A stretch of DNA of 64,000 nucleotides, taken from contig NC_135244.1 in the NCBI RefSeq assembly GCF_947623445.1, positions 13,702,860-13,766,859 on the forward strand, in the 5' to 3' direction. The notes below the pieces were generated by a model. That model saw only the letters and a list, made by a program, of their open reading frames with translations, did no database searches and had not been told where the DNA came from. The position numbers and the translations under genes are program-made. Below are positions 12,193-23,029 of this stretch, piece after piece. Numbering within the stretch: the stretch's first letter is position 1; each line of letters starts with the position of its first letter. The stretch comes from Clavelina lepadiformis. Taxonomy: Eukaryota; Chordata; Ascidiacea; Aplousobranchia; Clavelinidae.

Positions 12193-13426
12193 TTTCAGTC
12201 TAAGCTGAATGTGATCTCAAAAAATACACCTATTGTCTTTGTTCATACATCATTTAAGGCTGTACAAATCAAATCAAGTTAAATCAAAGCTCAGCAAACT
12301 GAAGTAATAATACAAGTAAAATTAATACAACAAATTAAGCCAAAAACAGATCTACACTGAGTTACAGTATACAGTAAAAACCGTTTAGTAGAGCACCCTC
12401 GAGAATGGCAAACTCCAACACAAGAGCAGTTTCTCTATTGTGCGATGAGATATGTTTATACTACTGAATTGGGTGCGTTATAGGTAAGTCATGCAAGTAT
12501 AGACATTTATTCTCCTTTACTGAATACTCCTGCCTTATACAGTTTTCAAGAAAAAAGCAATGGTCAATTTTTGGACACTTGTCTTTTTGACTTTTGGTTG
12601 CATGGTCCATGTCCATGTACAATATGCGGTTTGCTTCATAAATTGATACTCAAATAAACATTTTACTGTAGGGCGTAGGCCCATATTTTCATAATCATTT
12701 AATTCACAGTTAACAAGCAACAAGTTGCTTACTAATTATATAATATAGAACCACAGCTTGGCACCAGTGCGAATTTGCAACTTTTTATGATGAAATAATA
12801 TTATACATTATTTAGATAGCTTTTAAAATCGTGTTGTATGACGCCAGTGGGGATTTATTTTAATATTTTTTGTACAATTACAACTTTTGTAGGTCTCTGA
12901 GAGTGAGGAAATCAATGGATATGTAACAAGCTAAATAAAGCAAATTACTCAAAAAAGAAAGTTAAATACAATCAATTTTGTTTAGTAGTATATTAGTTTA
13001 AAGATGAAACAGCTTATTAGAGCATATTGATTGAAACAAAAAAATAACACTTTTCTCTCTATAAATGCACCCAAATTATTGCAACAGCTTGACACATGGC
13101 AATACACTGTTATGGAGGACTAGGTGGCAGACCAAACTAGCCACAATATGCTGATGGCCATAGAAACTTGAGGAAGGGATTAATCAAAGTCAAAGAGTGG
13201 TCCTTGTTGGCTGAGCTTGATTGCACGGTGAATCACGCAAAAAAGTAAAACAGTCAAAATCTGACCAATTCTTTTTTCCTAAACACTGAATATGAGCAAG
13301 AACATACAGTTTACAACCGAGAATGAAATGCTTGAAACTTGTGTTATTTAAATTTTACTTAACAGTTTTTTAGTTAAAAAGGTTTTTAATAAACACTGTG
13401 CAGTTCTCATCACATAGTCATCTATC
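12193..13426. other. upstream region of the TLCD4-like gene, no further gene seen
   Basis: AT-rich sequence that should include the 5' untranslated region and promoter of the minus-strand gene ending at 12192. No clear core element or second gene was identified. Confidence 0.35.
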
Positions 13427-13658
13427 CGAAATTTTTTACACTGTTACCCTTTTGATCATTATATTAGGCAACTATGTCTAAAAATGAAGGAATTAAACAA
13501 GTCTTCTGTAGCTTTTATATTACAATAAAGTATTTGAGTACCTATGCTGAGTACTTCGTACTTGCAACCTGGCCTGGTGCTTTTACTTGAATGTTTTTTT
13601 AAACTAAGTACTTGTACTGGAGTAATAAAATTAGTACTTGCATACAGCTCTGCAAAAT
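13427..13658. repeat. dispersed repeat 3, copy B
   Basis: Counterpart of 7165-7385 in the same orientation, with the GAGTACTT boxes partly mutated. Confidence 0.65.
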
Positions 13659-14394
13659 AAAAAGCAATAATCAGAAAAAGCAATTTAGCCAAAAAAAGAT
13701 TCTGAAAAAGTACTCCGGCAATCAGCAAATTTTTCTATGAAATATTATCGATGGCAAGGAATTCCAAAGTTTGGGAAATTCGGTCAAGTCAACTCATGAT
13801 TTTTGCAATACCAGTAATAAATACTTTATGTGAGCCGTAGTGGATTAAGGTGGGACCTGCAGCCCTCAGCTCACCAAAATAATAACGTAAGTCTAGAAAA
13901 AGTATAGAACTGCAAAAACCAAGCAACCCACAAACAAGCAATGGTCTATTGAAACAAATTAGACAATCTGAGCAGAAATATATCTATAAAACCACATTTA
14001 ACGATTTCTTTCCTTGCTATCGCATATTTTATCATTCAAATTAACGTTTTCTTTGTTTTGAACACATGTTATTTTTGAACAAACAACTTTAATTATTTAT
14101 TTATATTCAGTATTTTGAATTTGTACAGAGTAGCAAGTAGTAACCCACTTGTGCTGCAACTTCGATTGCTACTGTAAATGAGAATTACTTTTCAATTTAA
14201 CTTTTTAAAATCACTTTTCAGGTCTCTATACAGCTGTTGAGGTTTGAGTTGGCTAACATACTTCTAATTGTAACTAATCAGCTAGCTGACCCACCAATAC
14301 CCTATTTACTTATTTGCAATTACCAGCAAAAATTATCTGACAAGCAAACGATAATACTATAATACAAGCTAATTCAAAAATATGTTGTCTAGTA
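13659..14394. other. intergenic, nothing recognised
   Basis: No supported exon or element end. Confidence 0.35.
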
Positions 14395-14570
14395 TAGTGG
14401 TTCCCAAATGGTTCCCCGCGGCACACTACGGTACAGCAGAAAGTTGCCAAAGGCATTACAAGGCTTTTTCAACAGTGTACACAATTTAGCGACAGGTGTT
14501 TGCGTTTTCAACAATTTAACGTTCACAATTTAGTGAAAGAAGTGGCTATTTCACCGGCATCCATTCACCA

Positions 14571-15075
14571 AAGTTGCAGAATCACAATATGGTGACCGGC
14601 AGATTTTCAGTAATGTGGTAGGTATTGCGGTGGAGTAGTGGTTAATGTTGGGGCTTGTATGCTAGAGGTTTCAGGTTTGATTCTTGCCGTTATTTTATTA
14701 TTGTTTTTCCAAAGTTTTTTTTAATTACTTGAGTCATGAGAAGTGAGATTTTGGGTCTGAGGGGATAAGTTTTAAATTAATTTAGACTTTGGAAAAAGCT
14801 GTGATTTTTAATTGTAAACTAGCATTTATTTCAATTCGAAAACTAGCTTAGTCATTTAAAGAAGAGAAATGAGAGTTTGCGTCAGAGGGGATTAGTTTTA
14901 GGGTAATTTACACTTTGGGAAAATTAGTATGTGGTTCTAAGTTGAAATTAGCATACATTTCAATTTGCAGAATAGCATAATTGCTGTTTATCGTATTCCT
15001 TTTACCTACTTCATTAAACAACGTCGTTAAATTAAGTGTTTAGTTTAAGTAAGAAAATACCAATTGTGTAGCTGG
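14571..15075. repeat. dispersed repeat 2, copy B
   Basis: Better-preserved relative of 4661-5215, in the same orientation. It is preceded at 14,398 by TAGTGGTTCCCAAATGG, a hAT-terminus-like sequence, and by degenerate copies of the CAATTTAG fold-back motif. It contains the tRNA-like segment annotated at 14,627-14,686. Confidence 0.6.
14627..14686 (+). repeat. tRNA-like head of a repeat (SINE-type)
   Basis: TGGAGTAGTGG resembles a pol III A box, and GGTTTGATTC about 40 bp later resembles a B box. No acceptor-stem pairing was found, so this is a tRNA-derived repeat rather than a tRNA gene. Confidence 0.5.
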
Positions 15076-16696
15076 TTAGCCGTTTACCAAAATAGCGTTT
15101 TTCCAAATTCGGTAACCGGCTGAAAGTGAAATAGAAGGTGCCCTTGGTAAAAACAACTTTCAAGATTGTTCTATGTTTGACCTCCATGTCGCAAGGATTT
15201 AATTTTTTTAGCTATGAGCTGTGCGACCTACTTACGATGAAATACTCACTTTAAAAAGATAGGCGGTTAGGTTAGGAGAATGGGTATGCAAAAATTTGAT
15301 TTAATTTAGTTCAGTATTTATATAGGGTTAAGTTCAAATAATGTTAAATTTAGATTAAAAGAAAAATTTACGTTAGGTTTAGGTTACTATGTTATAAAAT
15401 TTAAGTTAAGTTAAGTTTACAACAAACCCTGAAAAATATCTTTGACATACGATTTTTTCCGGTGAAATTGTGACAACCTGTAAAATAACATATTCCATAC
15501 TAAATTCAGTAACTACTGAATTGACAAGGAACCAGCAACGTTTACCTTAACGGATAAATCCCCTAATACAAAACCACAATTTTATTACTTTCACAGATGT
15601 ATATTGTACAATGCTGCTATGCTATTATTACTAAAGCTATTATTCACATAATGGTGTTGTGGTTTAACAAAGATTCTCCCTATATCTTATAAAAAATTTT
15701 TGTTTGAACTACTTTCATTTTCTCTTTTCCGAACAGACACACAATATATACAATTCAAGGAAAACAATCACAGATCACGTTCATTGATTGTTTGTTAGCG
15801 TATTTCTTGTTTAGTCCACAACAAAATAGCAGCAGACTTTTCAAGGGCAATATTAACTAAGCACCTGCTAACACTTTCTCGTGACATCACCAATTATTAT
15901 AGCCTGTTGTTTTTTAGTGCAATTGGGAACGTGCAATGCTAACATTAATGAGAAAGACCCGATATGATGGTCATGTTAAATTATACTGATGATAGCGAAA
16001 ATGCCGTGCCAGCTTGAGAACACAAGTGATGTCATCCCAAATGAATTCTTAGCAGGTTCGATGAAAGACATTTGACAAAAGAAAGCAAAAAGAAACTTCG
16101 CAATCTACGTTCGTCTTGTCCAGTCTAGTGATTAAGAGAGGCAGGTTCGTGCTGTATTGTATTTTTATTTTTTGTCGTTGTCTGTGGAAGAACGAAAAAA
16201 TGCTAACATTAAATAACATAAAATAACAATTATTAATTCCACTCGCAAACAATGAGCTGGAAAAAGCAATCAAGGTCCAAAGGCTTAAAACGTGCAAGAA
16301 TAATGTAGGCCTATCCATATGATAAAAATGAACAATGGTTAGATTAAGTTTCTTTCAAGGCGGTGTTATTGAGTCACAACTCTTTGGATATTATCAAGTG
16401 GCCGGCTAGTCCAATTGCTACAACGCTTTGCACAAAAGACGCAAAGTAAAGTAAGGACATTATCATAGCAGTGAAAAGGTCACAAGCACAAATGTGAATA
16501 TGTTTAAAATAATCGAAGCGTGACGAATAACTAAAGCTGGATTCAACCAAGCTTTAACGATTGCCCATATCTGGATTCCGATTAGGAAAATTTATCCGGC
16601 CTATATAGCCAGATCCTATATAGATGGATTATAAAATCTGTAAAGCCTAGCCTACTTACAAACTGTGTTAGCTAAGAAATGCACCGAAGAAAGGTT
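15076..16696. other. intergenic, nothing recognised
   Basis: Contains a TTAGGTTAAGTT-like simple tract near 15,240-15,430. No gene was supported on either strand. Confidence 0.35.
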
Positions 16697-16704
16697 GAAT
16701 AGGT
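16697..16704. repeat. left target-site duplication GAATAGGT
   Basis: The same 8 bases recur at 22,523-22,530 immediately outside the other end of the element. Eight-base duplications are the rule for the P superfamily. Confidence 0.85.
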
Positions 16705-17075
16705 CAAAGAGATTTAAACACATGAGTAGAAACTTCTCTTTTGCGCATGACGTCATGTTTGTTTCTTTTATTCTCTTGGAGCATATTCTACTTTCTCCAC
16801 GGTCACGGTTCACTACATAACAATAAACATGCAGACGACGACAATGATTTTCAGATCTGTTTGCTGCTGGAACAGATTAGTCTTATTATTACGGTGCAGT
16901 TATTGGGATCCATTGGGTGTTAAATTTAATTGAAATTAATTAATGAAATCAGGTGAGAGTTTTAGGTTCAGCAATTAACTTAGTTTCAGTTCCTTGAACT
17001 GATAATGCTGCTGTTTTGTATCAAGGCATGGCTTAGCCTACTAGTTGCGCGGGAAGATTTTTTCGTTCCCCACAT
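16705..17075 (+). repeat. left terminal inverted repeat of the P-like element
   Basis: Near-identical in inverted orientation to 22151-22522. Both arms carry the same chance 60-codon open frame beginning MRMTSCLFLLFSWSIF, which is therefore part of the repeat and not independent evidence of a gene. Confidence 0.9.
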
Positions 17076-17483
17076 TTCTCTTCGACCAGGCAATTAGCAA
17101 CTAAACTCATTAGCATAGGCCTTATGTTGCAGGTGTTGTGTCATTAAAATAGGCTACTGGAAGTCTGATTTCAGATCTTGTTATTGTGGTGCAGTTGTTG
17201 AGATCTAATGGATGTCAATTTGAAGTTAATTATTGAAATAGATTGTGACCCAGAAGACGATGCAGCAAACTTCATGTAAGATACGATATGCCTATTAATC
17301 AATTAGCCAACTGCTGTTGAGCTTGTCCTGTATGGCGGTCACCCAGAGCGTACGTTCTCGCCAATTTATAATAAACAGCCAAGCAAAACAACAAATTAAT
17401 GTAAGTCGTAATGAATATTTGAAGAAATGCTGTACTGATATATTGATGTCATTTAATCTGATAATGAAAATATTTATTTGCAG

Positions 17484-18037
17484 ATGTGGACAATGTTTGC
17501 ATAACTGCACAAGTAATGAAACTTTGCTGGCTCATCAAAAAACTGCTCACGGTATATTTGTTTTTTGTTTGAAACTTATTTCATTTGGAGCTCTATCATT
17601 GGCAGATTCCGATTAAAAAAATCAAACAAACTTAATTTTACACTTGTCTTGCAGAATCTTCTTGCAATAATGTTACAAGAGAAAAGCTGATGGAATGGTG
17701 GGAAACAGTGGGTGGCGTTAAAACAGATCTAACTGCAGATGCGGTTAACTATTTTATGAAGCTATTTTCTTCGTACAGTTCACCGGATGAACTGTTTCAT
17801 AAATTCTCCTGTGATGGAATTACGTGCATCCCATCACTATTTTTCTTGCCAAGAAAATTGTCACTATGTTTAACACGAAAATTGTTTGATGTATTTTTAT
17901 CACACGTTACCACTGTTGCACACAACAAAAAGGGGAAACACTTGACATTACACAAGTTAACCCGAGACGAAGAATTCATCTTATTCATCAAACCACGCAC
18001 TCATCTTCATTTCTTCTCCACCACGACTCTTCATTAA
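17484..18037 (+). CDS. C2H2 zinc-finger ORF inside the P-like element (3' truncated)
   Basis: Two plus-strand exons joined in phase: 17484-17551 and 17655 to about 17990 (open to 18037). Exon 1 encodes CGQC-x12-H-x4-H, a complete C2H2 finger. Exon 2 continues ESSCNNVTREKLMEWWETVG, then LFHKFSCDGITCIPSLFF, KLSLCLTRKLFDVFLSHV and LTRDEEFILFI. From about 17,990 it runs antisense into the transposase gene, so its natural C terminus looks lost at that junction. An upstream exon may end at the GTAAGT at 17,401, but its phase does not fit, so the start is unknown. I do not recognise the family. It may be a second gene of the element, or a C-terminal part brought in by inversion. Expression and function cannot be judged. 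Confidence 0.55.
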
Positions 18038-20645
18038 ACTGGAGACAGTTCCAGAGAGCAATTGTGCGGCATAGCAAACCCGCATTTTTGCGTAACTCTT
18101 ATGGGAAAAATGGCCATCAGTCAACTTGCAACTTCTCAACTCTGAACTTTCAAATAGGTAGGGAACATGGCAAAAATGCTCCCACAAAATGAAATGTTGA
18201 TTGTACTTCATCATTCTAGCTCCACCTGGACGGCTGGATCTCACACAGTTACAGGCTGTCTTAAGCAAGTGTGGAGGGTCACCAATCAAATAAATAGGCA
18301 TTTCTGGCTGATAAATATTAATGCACTTGTAGGGGACGGTCAAATTGGAATTATTGAGCAATTGGAACAATTTTCGATTGCAGGATGCACCATCAGCAAC
18401 AAGTGCTAAGACTGTAAAACCACATCCGGCCAAGGATTCAACCACTTCCCAGAACATGCTAACCAAGTGAAATGCCTTTGTATTCTTGGTGGCATAAAAG
18501 ACAATAGGCCGGGAAAAATTGCTGAGGATACTCCTACCATAAAATTGTAGGGCATGTGTGGCAGGAGCTTCATTATTGTATTGTCTGTCGACACCCAGAT
18601 CAACAAATCCTATTATTCGGTCTGTTGCTGCATTATACACAATATTTTCTTTCACTGTAAACAAAATAAGCAACAGGCTATATCTCGTGCATATACAGTT
18701 AATAACTTGTGTCATTGTTTTGTCATAAAGCATGAATAAGAATCTTACACAGTGTGATTAATAGTGTTAAAAATACCAAGAAAAGTTTCACCTTTCATTT
18801 CATCGATTGATATAACAAGAAATCGTTCATGTGATGCTAGACTGAGACTTTTGGATTTCAGTTCTTCTAAAACATTATCTTGAATGCCAGGTGCAGTGCA
18901 GTAAACGTTTCTGAAAACAGTACAAAAGTGAGCAAGTAAAACAATTGCTCGTAGGTAGCTAGTAGTAGCCAAATTGCAGAGAACAGAACCCATACGCTAC
19001 CGATAGTCATTTAGGGTGCGTGAGCTTGGTAGTCGTAAAATGCCACTTTGTCGTAATTCTTCATAGGCGCTTGCAATATCACCAAATTTCATTAGCAGTA
19101 AAGGTGGAGGTAATTCGAGATGGTAGGTTAAATGTTGGCTGTGCTGATCGTTTTAAAGGTTGATCTTTAACCATATGGTAATAATTTAGCCTTTTCTGGT
19201 TGAGCCGTCCCTCCTTTTCATCTACATTACAACAACTCCTGCACTGACCACTTTCCTTGAGAAAAAGTTCACAACTTGCATTTCTAACAACAAGAAATTT
19301 GGTTTATTTAACAAGAAAAGTCACAAAATATGCCTAAGATACATTGTACACTTTAAGTGCAATGCATTATCAGTGTTACCAAAAATAAGTATATGGTCAG
19401 CGGTGGGATTGAAATATGTTAAAATTTCCTTTTCTCACTAGCAGCATGCCATATTGACCCGTTACCGACATACACATAAGCTTATACATATGCTTGTTAA
19501 CAACCAGTTCGCAGATGTCATTAAAATTCCAAGAACCGGTTCGCACGAACCGGCTGAATCCCACCACTCTATATGATTCATTCAATGTTAAATAATGATG
19601 AATTTCATTTATGTAACAAATGCAATAGGCACAATTGAAAAACTAGTTTCACCTGTATGCAAGTTTCCTAACTGTTGGTGCATTTTCAGAACTGAATGGT
19701 GTCATAGATTTGGTGGTCATGTGTGGCAGGCCACTTCCAGAATTATACAATCCAGAACATATTGAAAACGATTCAATATCTTTTATGGTGCCGTGTAGTG
19801 TTTGAGTAGTTATGTCCAGGGAGTAAATACAACTTGAGCGAGGTGCTTTCCAGCCATAATAGCATATCCTTAATGACATGTCATATAATACTCCAATCGA
19901 GTATTTAGGTTGATCACAGCCATCATAAAAAGAAAAAACAAGATTTTTGTTTTCAAATGACCTCTGCCAACCTTCCGGCAAGCGAGCAGATTTCAAGGAC
20001 GCAACAGATTTGAAATGTACTTTTGTTTCAAAGATACGCTTCTTCAGCGGCTTTCTTGAATGTACCTGCGCTAAAGTCAGCTTAGGCAAAGACAAAGTGG
20101 GTACTGCTCCTTCACGTAATTCTTTACGGGAACCCTCTGCAAAAAAACTCTTATTTGTGCATACATGAACATTTTCAATTTTGATACTTGCAATGGTACA
20201 TATATTAATCTGAAACCACAGTGAAGGTTTGCACTAATAGCTTGTTACAGATGCAGTGTTATGCTGTGCTCACTCGCTAGTAAATTTAATGAAGTTCTGC
20301 ATCAAACCATCTCATGGAAAACAAACACTGCATCAAACGCTAGATATGCCATTACATTAAATATCTTTCCTCAATACACTAGTTACACTACATGTAAGTG
20401 TATGTAAAACAAATTTTACTTAAAACAATGTCAGATCTTTCAAAATGCACTTCACACATTTTCACAGCATCTCGAGCAAATAGATTTTTTATGTGCTCGT
20501 CGCTTCTGCAAGCCAGCACGATACACTCCAACCTTTCTGCCCAGCTTTCCTTCTCCTTTTTTACAAATTTTCTCGAAGGTATCTTAAACAGAGTCACGGC
20601 AGGTGACCTGTTGTTGCACATTGGTAAACAGCACAAGTTTGCCAT
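17981..20645 (-). pseudogene. THAP/P-element-type transposase, nearly intact, C-terminus missing
   Basis: Minus-strand exons: 20645-20420, 20136-19653, 19283-19001, 18910-18792 and 18654-17981. Exon 1 is a THAP finger (MANLCCLPMCNNRS..., ...MCEVHFERSD). Exon 2 joins it in phase to give LKGSRKELREGAVPTLSLP, the usual THAP-to-linker passage. Exon 3 ends LRLPSSRTLNDYR. Exon 4 carries ISIDEMK (first catalytic Asp) and splices to VKENIVYNAATDRIIGFVDL. Exon 5 has LVADGASCNRKLF and LIGDPPHLLKTACN (second Asp), as in THAP9 and the Drosophila P transposase, which cut and paste DNA with a GTP-binding RNase-H-like core. One frameshift lies at about 19,100-19,160 in exon 3. Translation stops after KMSAWFDE, before the third acidic residue. 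The copy is probably inactive in cis, although its TIRs and introns are well kept. Confidence 0.85.
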
Positions 20646-20824
20646 TATTTCAGACTATTTAGCTTATTTCAATAACTCAAAGCCTGCAACATAAGACCTG
20701 TACTATTGAGTCTTAATCTGTAAAGTTTTTATTCTGCGCGTGGAGCGTAATTTTATGCGCAGATGAAACAATACAATATGACTCGGTCTATCTAAATTTT
20801 TCATCCATTCATTTTATTTTTACC

Positions 20825-22150
20825 TTAACACTAGAAGGACGGCAATTTTCGTATACCTAGAAGGACGGAGTGCGTCAATTGACGCAAAAGGTCAAAACGG
20901 CGCAAATCTAACGTTTTTTGTTGAGAAAACTGTGCTGTTGCTCCGAAAAAACTACTTCTATCGCATGTCCGCTATGTCCATTTTAATTAACAAAAGCAAT
21001 CGCATTGAAAATACAAGCCGTTGTGCCTAAACACTTCTGTTTCACATAACTCCTTTTTCTTCTTGCACTCTTTCGGGACTTCTCTCCTGTTCTGGCGCAT
21101 TGTCCCTACGAGGCTGCACTTCTTTTCCGCAAGTCGCAACGCCAGGTCAAGTGAGGTGAAAAAATTATCGCAAGTGACGTTGTAACCTCCTTGAAAAAGC
21201 GGAGCCATGAGTTTTAGTACAACGTCGGTGGGCACACTCCCTTGGGGGCTCCTTGCGTCATATTTTCCAACGTAAGGAAAACCGTTGAATAAATATTTGT
21301 TTTCGACGTCAGCCACCGACCAGCCAGCCAGCCAGCCAGAACTTTAGACCAAACTTGTCTGGTTTATTGGCCATATATTGGATGAACTTGTAGCGTGCCT
21401 TACACGGCAATAGTTGCTCATCCAAAGTTATCTTCCACTGTGGAATGAGTGCTTTTTGGCAGATTGATATAAAACTGTTCCAAAGTTGTGAAGCGAGTGC
21501 AAATTTATCATGCAATAGATTCCTACGCCTTTCCGTCTTCAGATCGAAGCGAAGGAATCGTATGAGCTCCAGAAACCTGTCTCTTGCCATGGTTTGGGAA
21601 AACATCGGACATCCCCACGAATTCCCCCACAAACTCTTCACAGGGAAATTGCGCCCTCCTGTCACGCCACGAGCAACCACCGACCCGACGAATTTATCTA
21701 ACTAAGAAACTCTTACTACACTTACGCTTCGATAAACTTCAAAAATTCCGATATTAGGCTGCGCTTGTGACGAAACTACTCTGTTTTGCGGAAAAGTCGA
21801 CTTGCATAGTTTGTCAACACGTTTGTTTCACCCCTGTGCTGGCAACTGTGACCTAATTCGATAAACCTGTAATTATCAGCAGAAAGAAAACAATGCTCTC
21901 TATTGCGAGAACTGGTTTTTGTAGTGTGAAGTAACAATGCGTCAATTGACGCACCCCGTCCTTCTAGGTAGTGACCACGTTAATTATATCTACCGGTAAA
22001 ATAAAAACTTCATATTCATGGGTTAGTTACCTAACACTAATGTAGGAAAAGTCAGGAAATATCACGGTTGTGCGACGCACCACTTAAAAGTTACAGATGA
22101 ACTTAGGTTGAAAATGCGTCAATTGACGCGCCCCGTCCTTCTAGTGTTAA
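20825..22150 (-). mobile_element. piggyBac-type transposon, decayed, in TTAA target
   Basis: Bounded by TTAA at 20825-20828 and 22147-22150, with TIR CACTAGAAGGACGG / CCGTCCTTCTAGTG. It carries three copies of the perfect palindrome GCGTCAATTGACGC (20872-20885, 21939-21952, 22116-22129), each next to a CCGTCCTTCTAG or AAGGACGG box, as subterminal repeats. It is inserted at the inner edge of the P element's right terminal repeat, so it is younger than that element. Confidence 0.93.
20987..21680 (-). pseudogene. piggyBac transposase fragment with tetranucleotide-slippage frameshift
   Basis: Two overlapping minus-strand frames. The first (21680-21309) has CPMFSQTMARDRFLELIRFL and ITLDEQLLPCKARYKFIQYM, the first catalytic Asp region. 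The second (21316-20987) has DVENKYLFNGFPYVGK and NVTCDNFFTS, the second Asp. The frame breaks within a run of TGGC repeats at about 21,318-21,341, which expanded FWLV into FWLAGWLVGG and shifted the frame. The N-terminal ~200 residues and the third Asp plus Cys-rich tail are missing. It cannot encode a working DDE transposase but could be mobilised in trans. Confidence 0.9.
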
Positions 22151-22522
22151 ATGTGGTGAACGAAAAAATCTTTCCGCGCAACTCAAGTAGGCTAAGCCAT
22201 GCCTTGATACAAAACAGCAGCATTATCAGTTCAAGGAACTGAAACTAAGTTAATTGCTGAACCTAAAACTCTCACCTGATTTCATTAATTAATTTCAATT
22301 AAAATTAACACCTATTGGATCCCAACAACTGCACCGTAATAATAAGACTAATCTGTTCCAGCAGCAAACAGATCTGAAAATCATTGTCGTCGTCTGCATG
22401 TTTATTGTTATGTAGTGAACCGTGACCGTGGAGAAAGTAGAATATGCTCCAAGAGAATAAAAGAAACAAACATGACGTCATGCGCAAAAGAGAAGTTTCT
22501 ACTTATGTGTTTAAATCTCTTT
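22151..22522 (-). repeat. right terminal inverted repeat of the P-like element
   Basis: Inverted copy of 16705-17075. It is followed at once by the GAATAGGT duplication (22523-22530). Confidence 0.9.
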
Positions 22523-22689
22523 GAATAGGTGAACACTTAGCTAGCCGTCGCATATCTGCACAATTGTGTTAGTGCGTCTGCACAACCGAGATCTCGGCGA
22601 ATCCTGCCATGAAATACAGACCGTGATGGCATGCACTAAACTACTGCAGCCTCAACTGTTTTTTTATTTATTATGAATTGGTTTCAAAA

Positions 22690-22780
22690 CAGCCAACTTT
22701 TCTTTGTTTATTTATTTATTATAAATCGGCGTGAAGACAAAAAAGCTTGGCATTGTGTGTTGTTTTTGCTTTACGTGTTT
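22690..22780. repeat. short dispersed repeat, related to 56,800-56,920
   Basis: Both places read ACTTTTCTTTGTTTATTTATT or near equivalents, followed by ATAAATCGxCG and, 60-70 bp on, TTTTACGT. No element ends were identified. Confidence 0.45.
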
Positions 22781-22962
22781 CAGCCTCCATCGACAATTAT
22801 ATAAACAGTAAACATTTCATTTTTTATTCCTCCACAAGCAATTGCAAAATAGCCTATAAACGACAGGATACCATTTAGCAGAAATTGACTAAACTTTTTA
22901 TAATGTAGGACATTTCTATGACATTTTGTTGCAATGTCTGACATACCGGTATTCGTCGGTTC

Positions 22963-23023
22963 GGTAGCCGAATGGTAAGAGTTTTGGACACACAATAATG
23001 CAAGTTTTATGTTCGATACCCAG
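22963..23023 (+). repeat. tRNA-derived SINE head
   Basis: GGTAGCCGAATGGTAAGAG (A box) and TATGTTCGATACCC (B box) are spaced as in a class II tRNA. The same pattern is seen in reverse at 40,870-40,925. There is no matching acceptor stem, so it is a pseudo-tRNA/SINE head. A body and tail could not be delimited. Confidence 0.65.
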
Positions 23024-23029
23024 TGGATA

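Larger units (their letters stand above)
16705..22522 (-). mobile_element. P-superfamily (THAP-type) DNA transposon with long TIRs
   Basis: 5.8 kb element. Left arm (about 16705-17075) and right arm (about 22151-22522) are inverted copies roughly 370 bp long with few differences. Both begin AAAGAGATTTAAACACAT and end near CGTTCCCCACATT or CGTTCACCACATT. An 8-bp duplication GAATAGGT flanks both ends. Inside are a spliced THAP/P-type transposase on the minus strand, a convergent C2H2-finger ORF on the plus strand, and a 1.3 kb piggyBac that landed at the inner edge of the right arm. Without the piggyBac the element is about 4.5 kb. Terminal repeats this long are unusual for P elements, whose classical TIRs are 31 bp. 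Confidence 0.88.

Noticed and set aside
16741..16923. 60-aa open frame MRMTSCLFLLFSWSIF..., also present inverted at 22,305-22,487
   Set aside because: It lies wholly inside the terminal inverted repeats, so its duplication comes from the repeat itself, not from selection on a protein.
18745..18993. Apparent stop codon (TAG) between LNDYR and the ISIDEMK exon of the P transposase
   Set aside because: It falls within the intron donor CG|GTAGCG; splicing 19,001 to 18,910 restores LNDYRNVYCTAPG in phase.
22963..23023. Possible functional tRNA gene
   Set aside because: A and B boxes are present, but the acceptor stem does not pair and no anticodon loop of normal form is evident.
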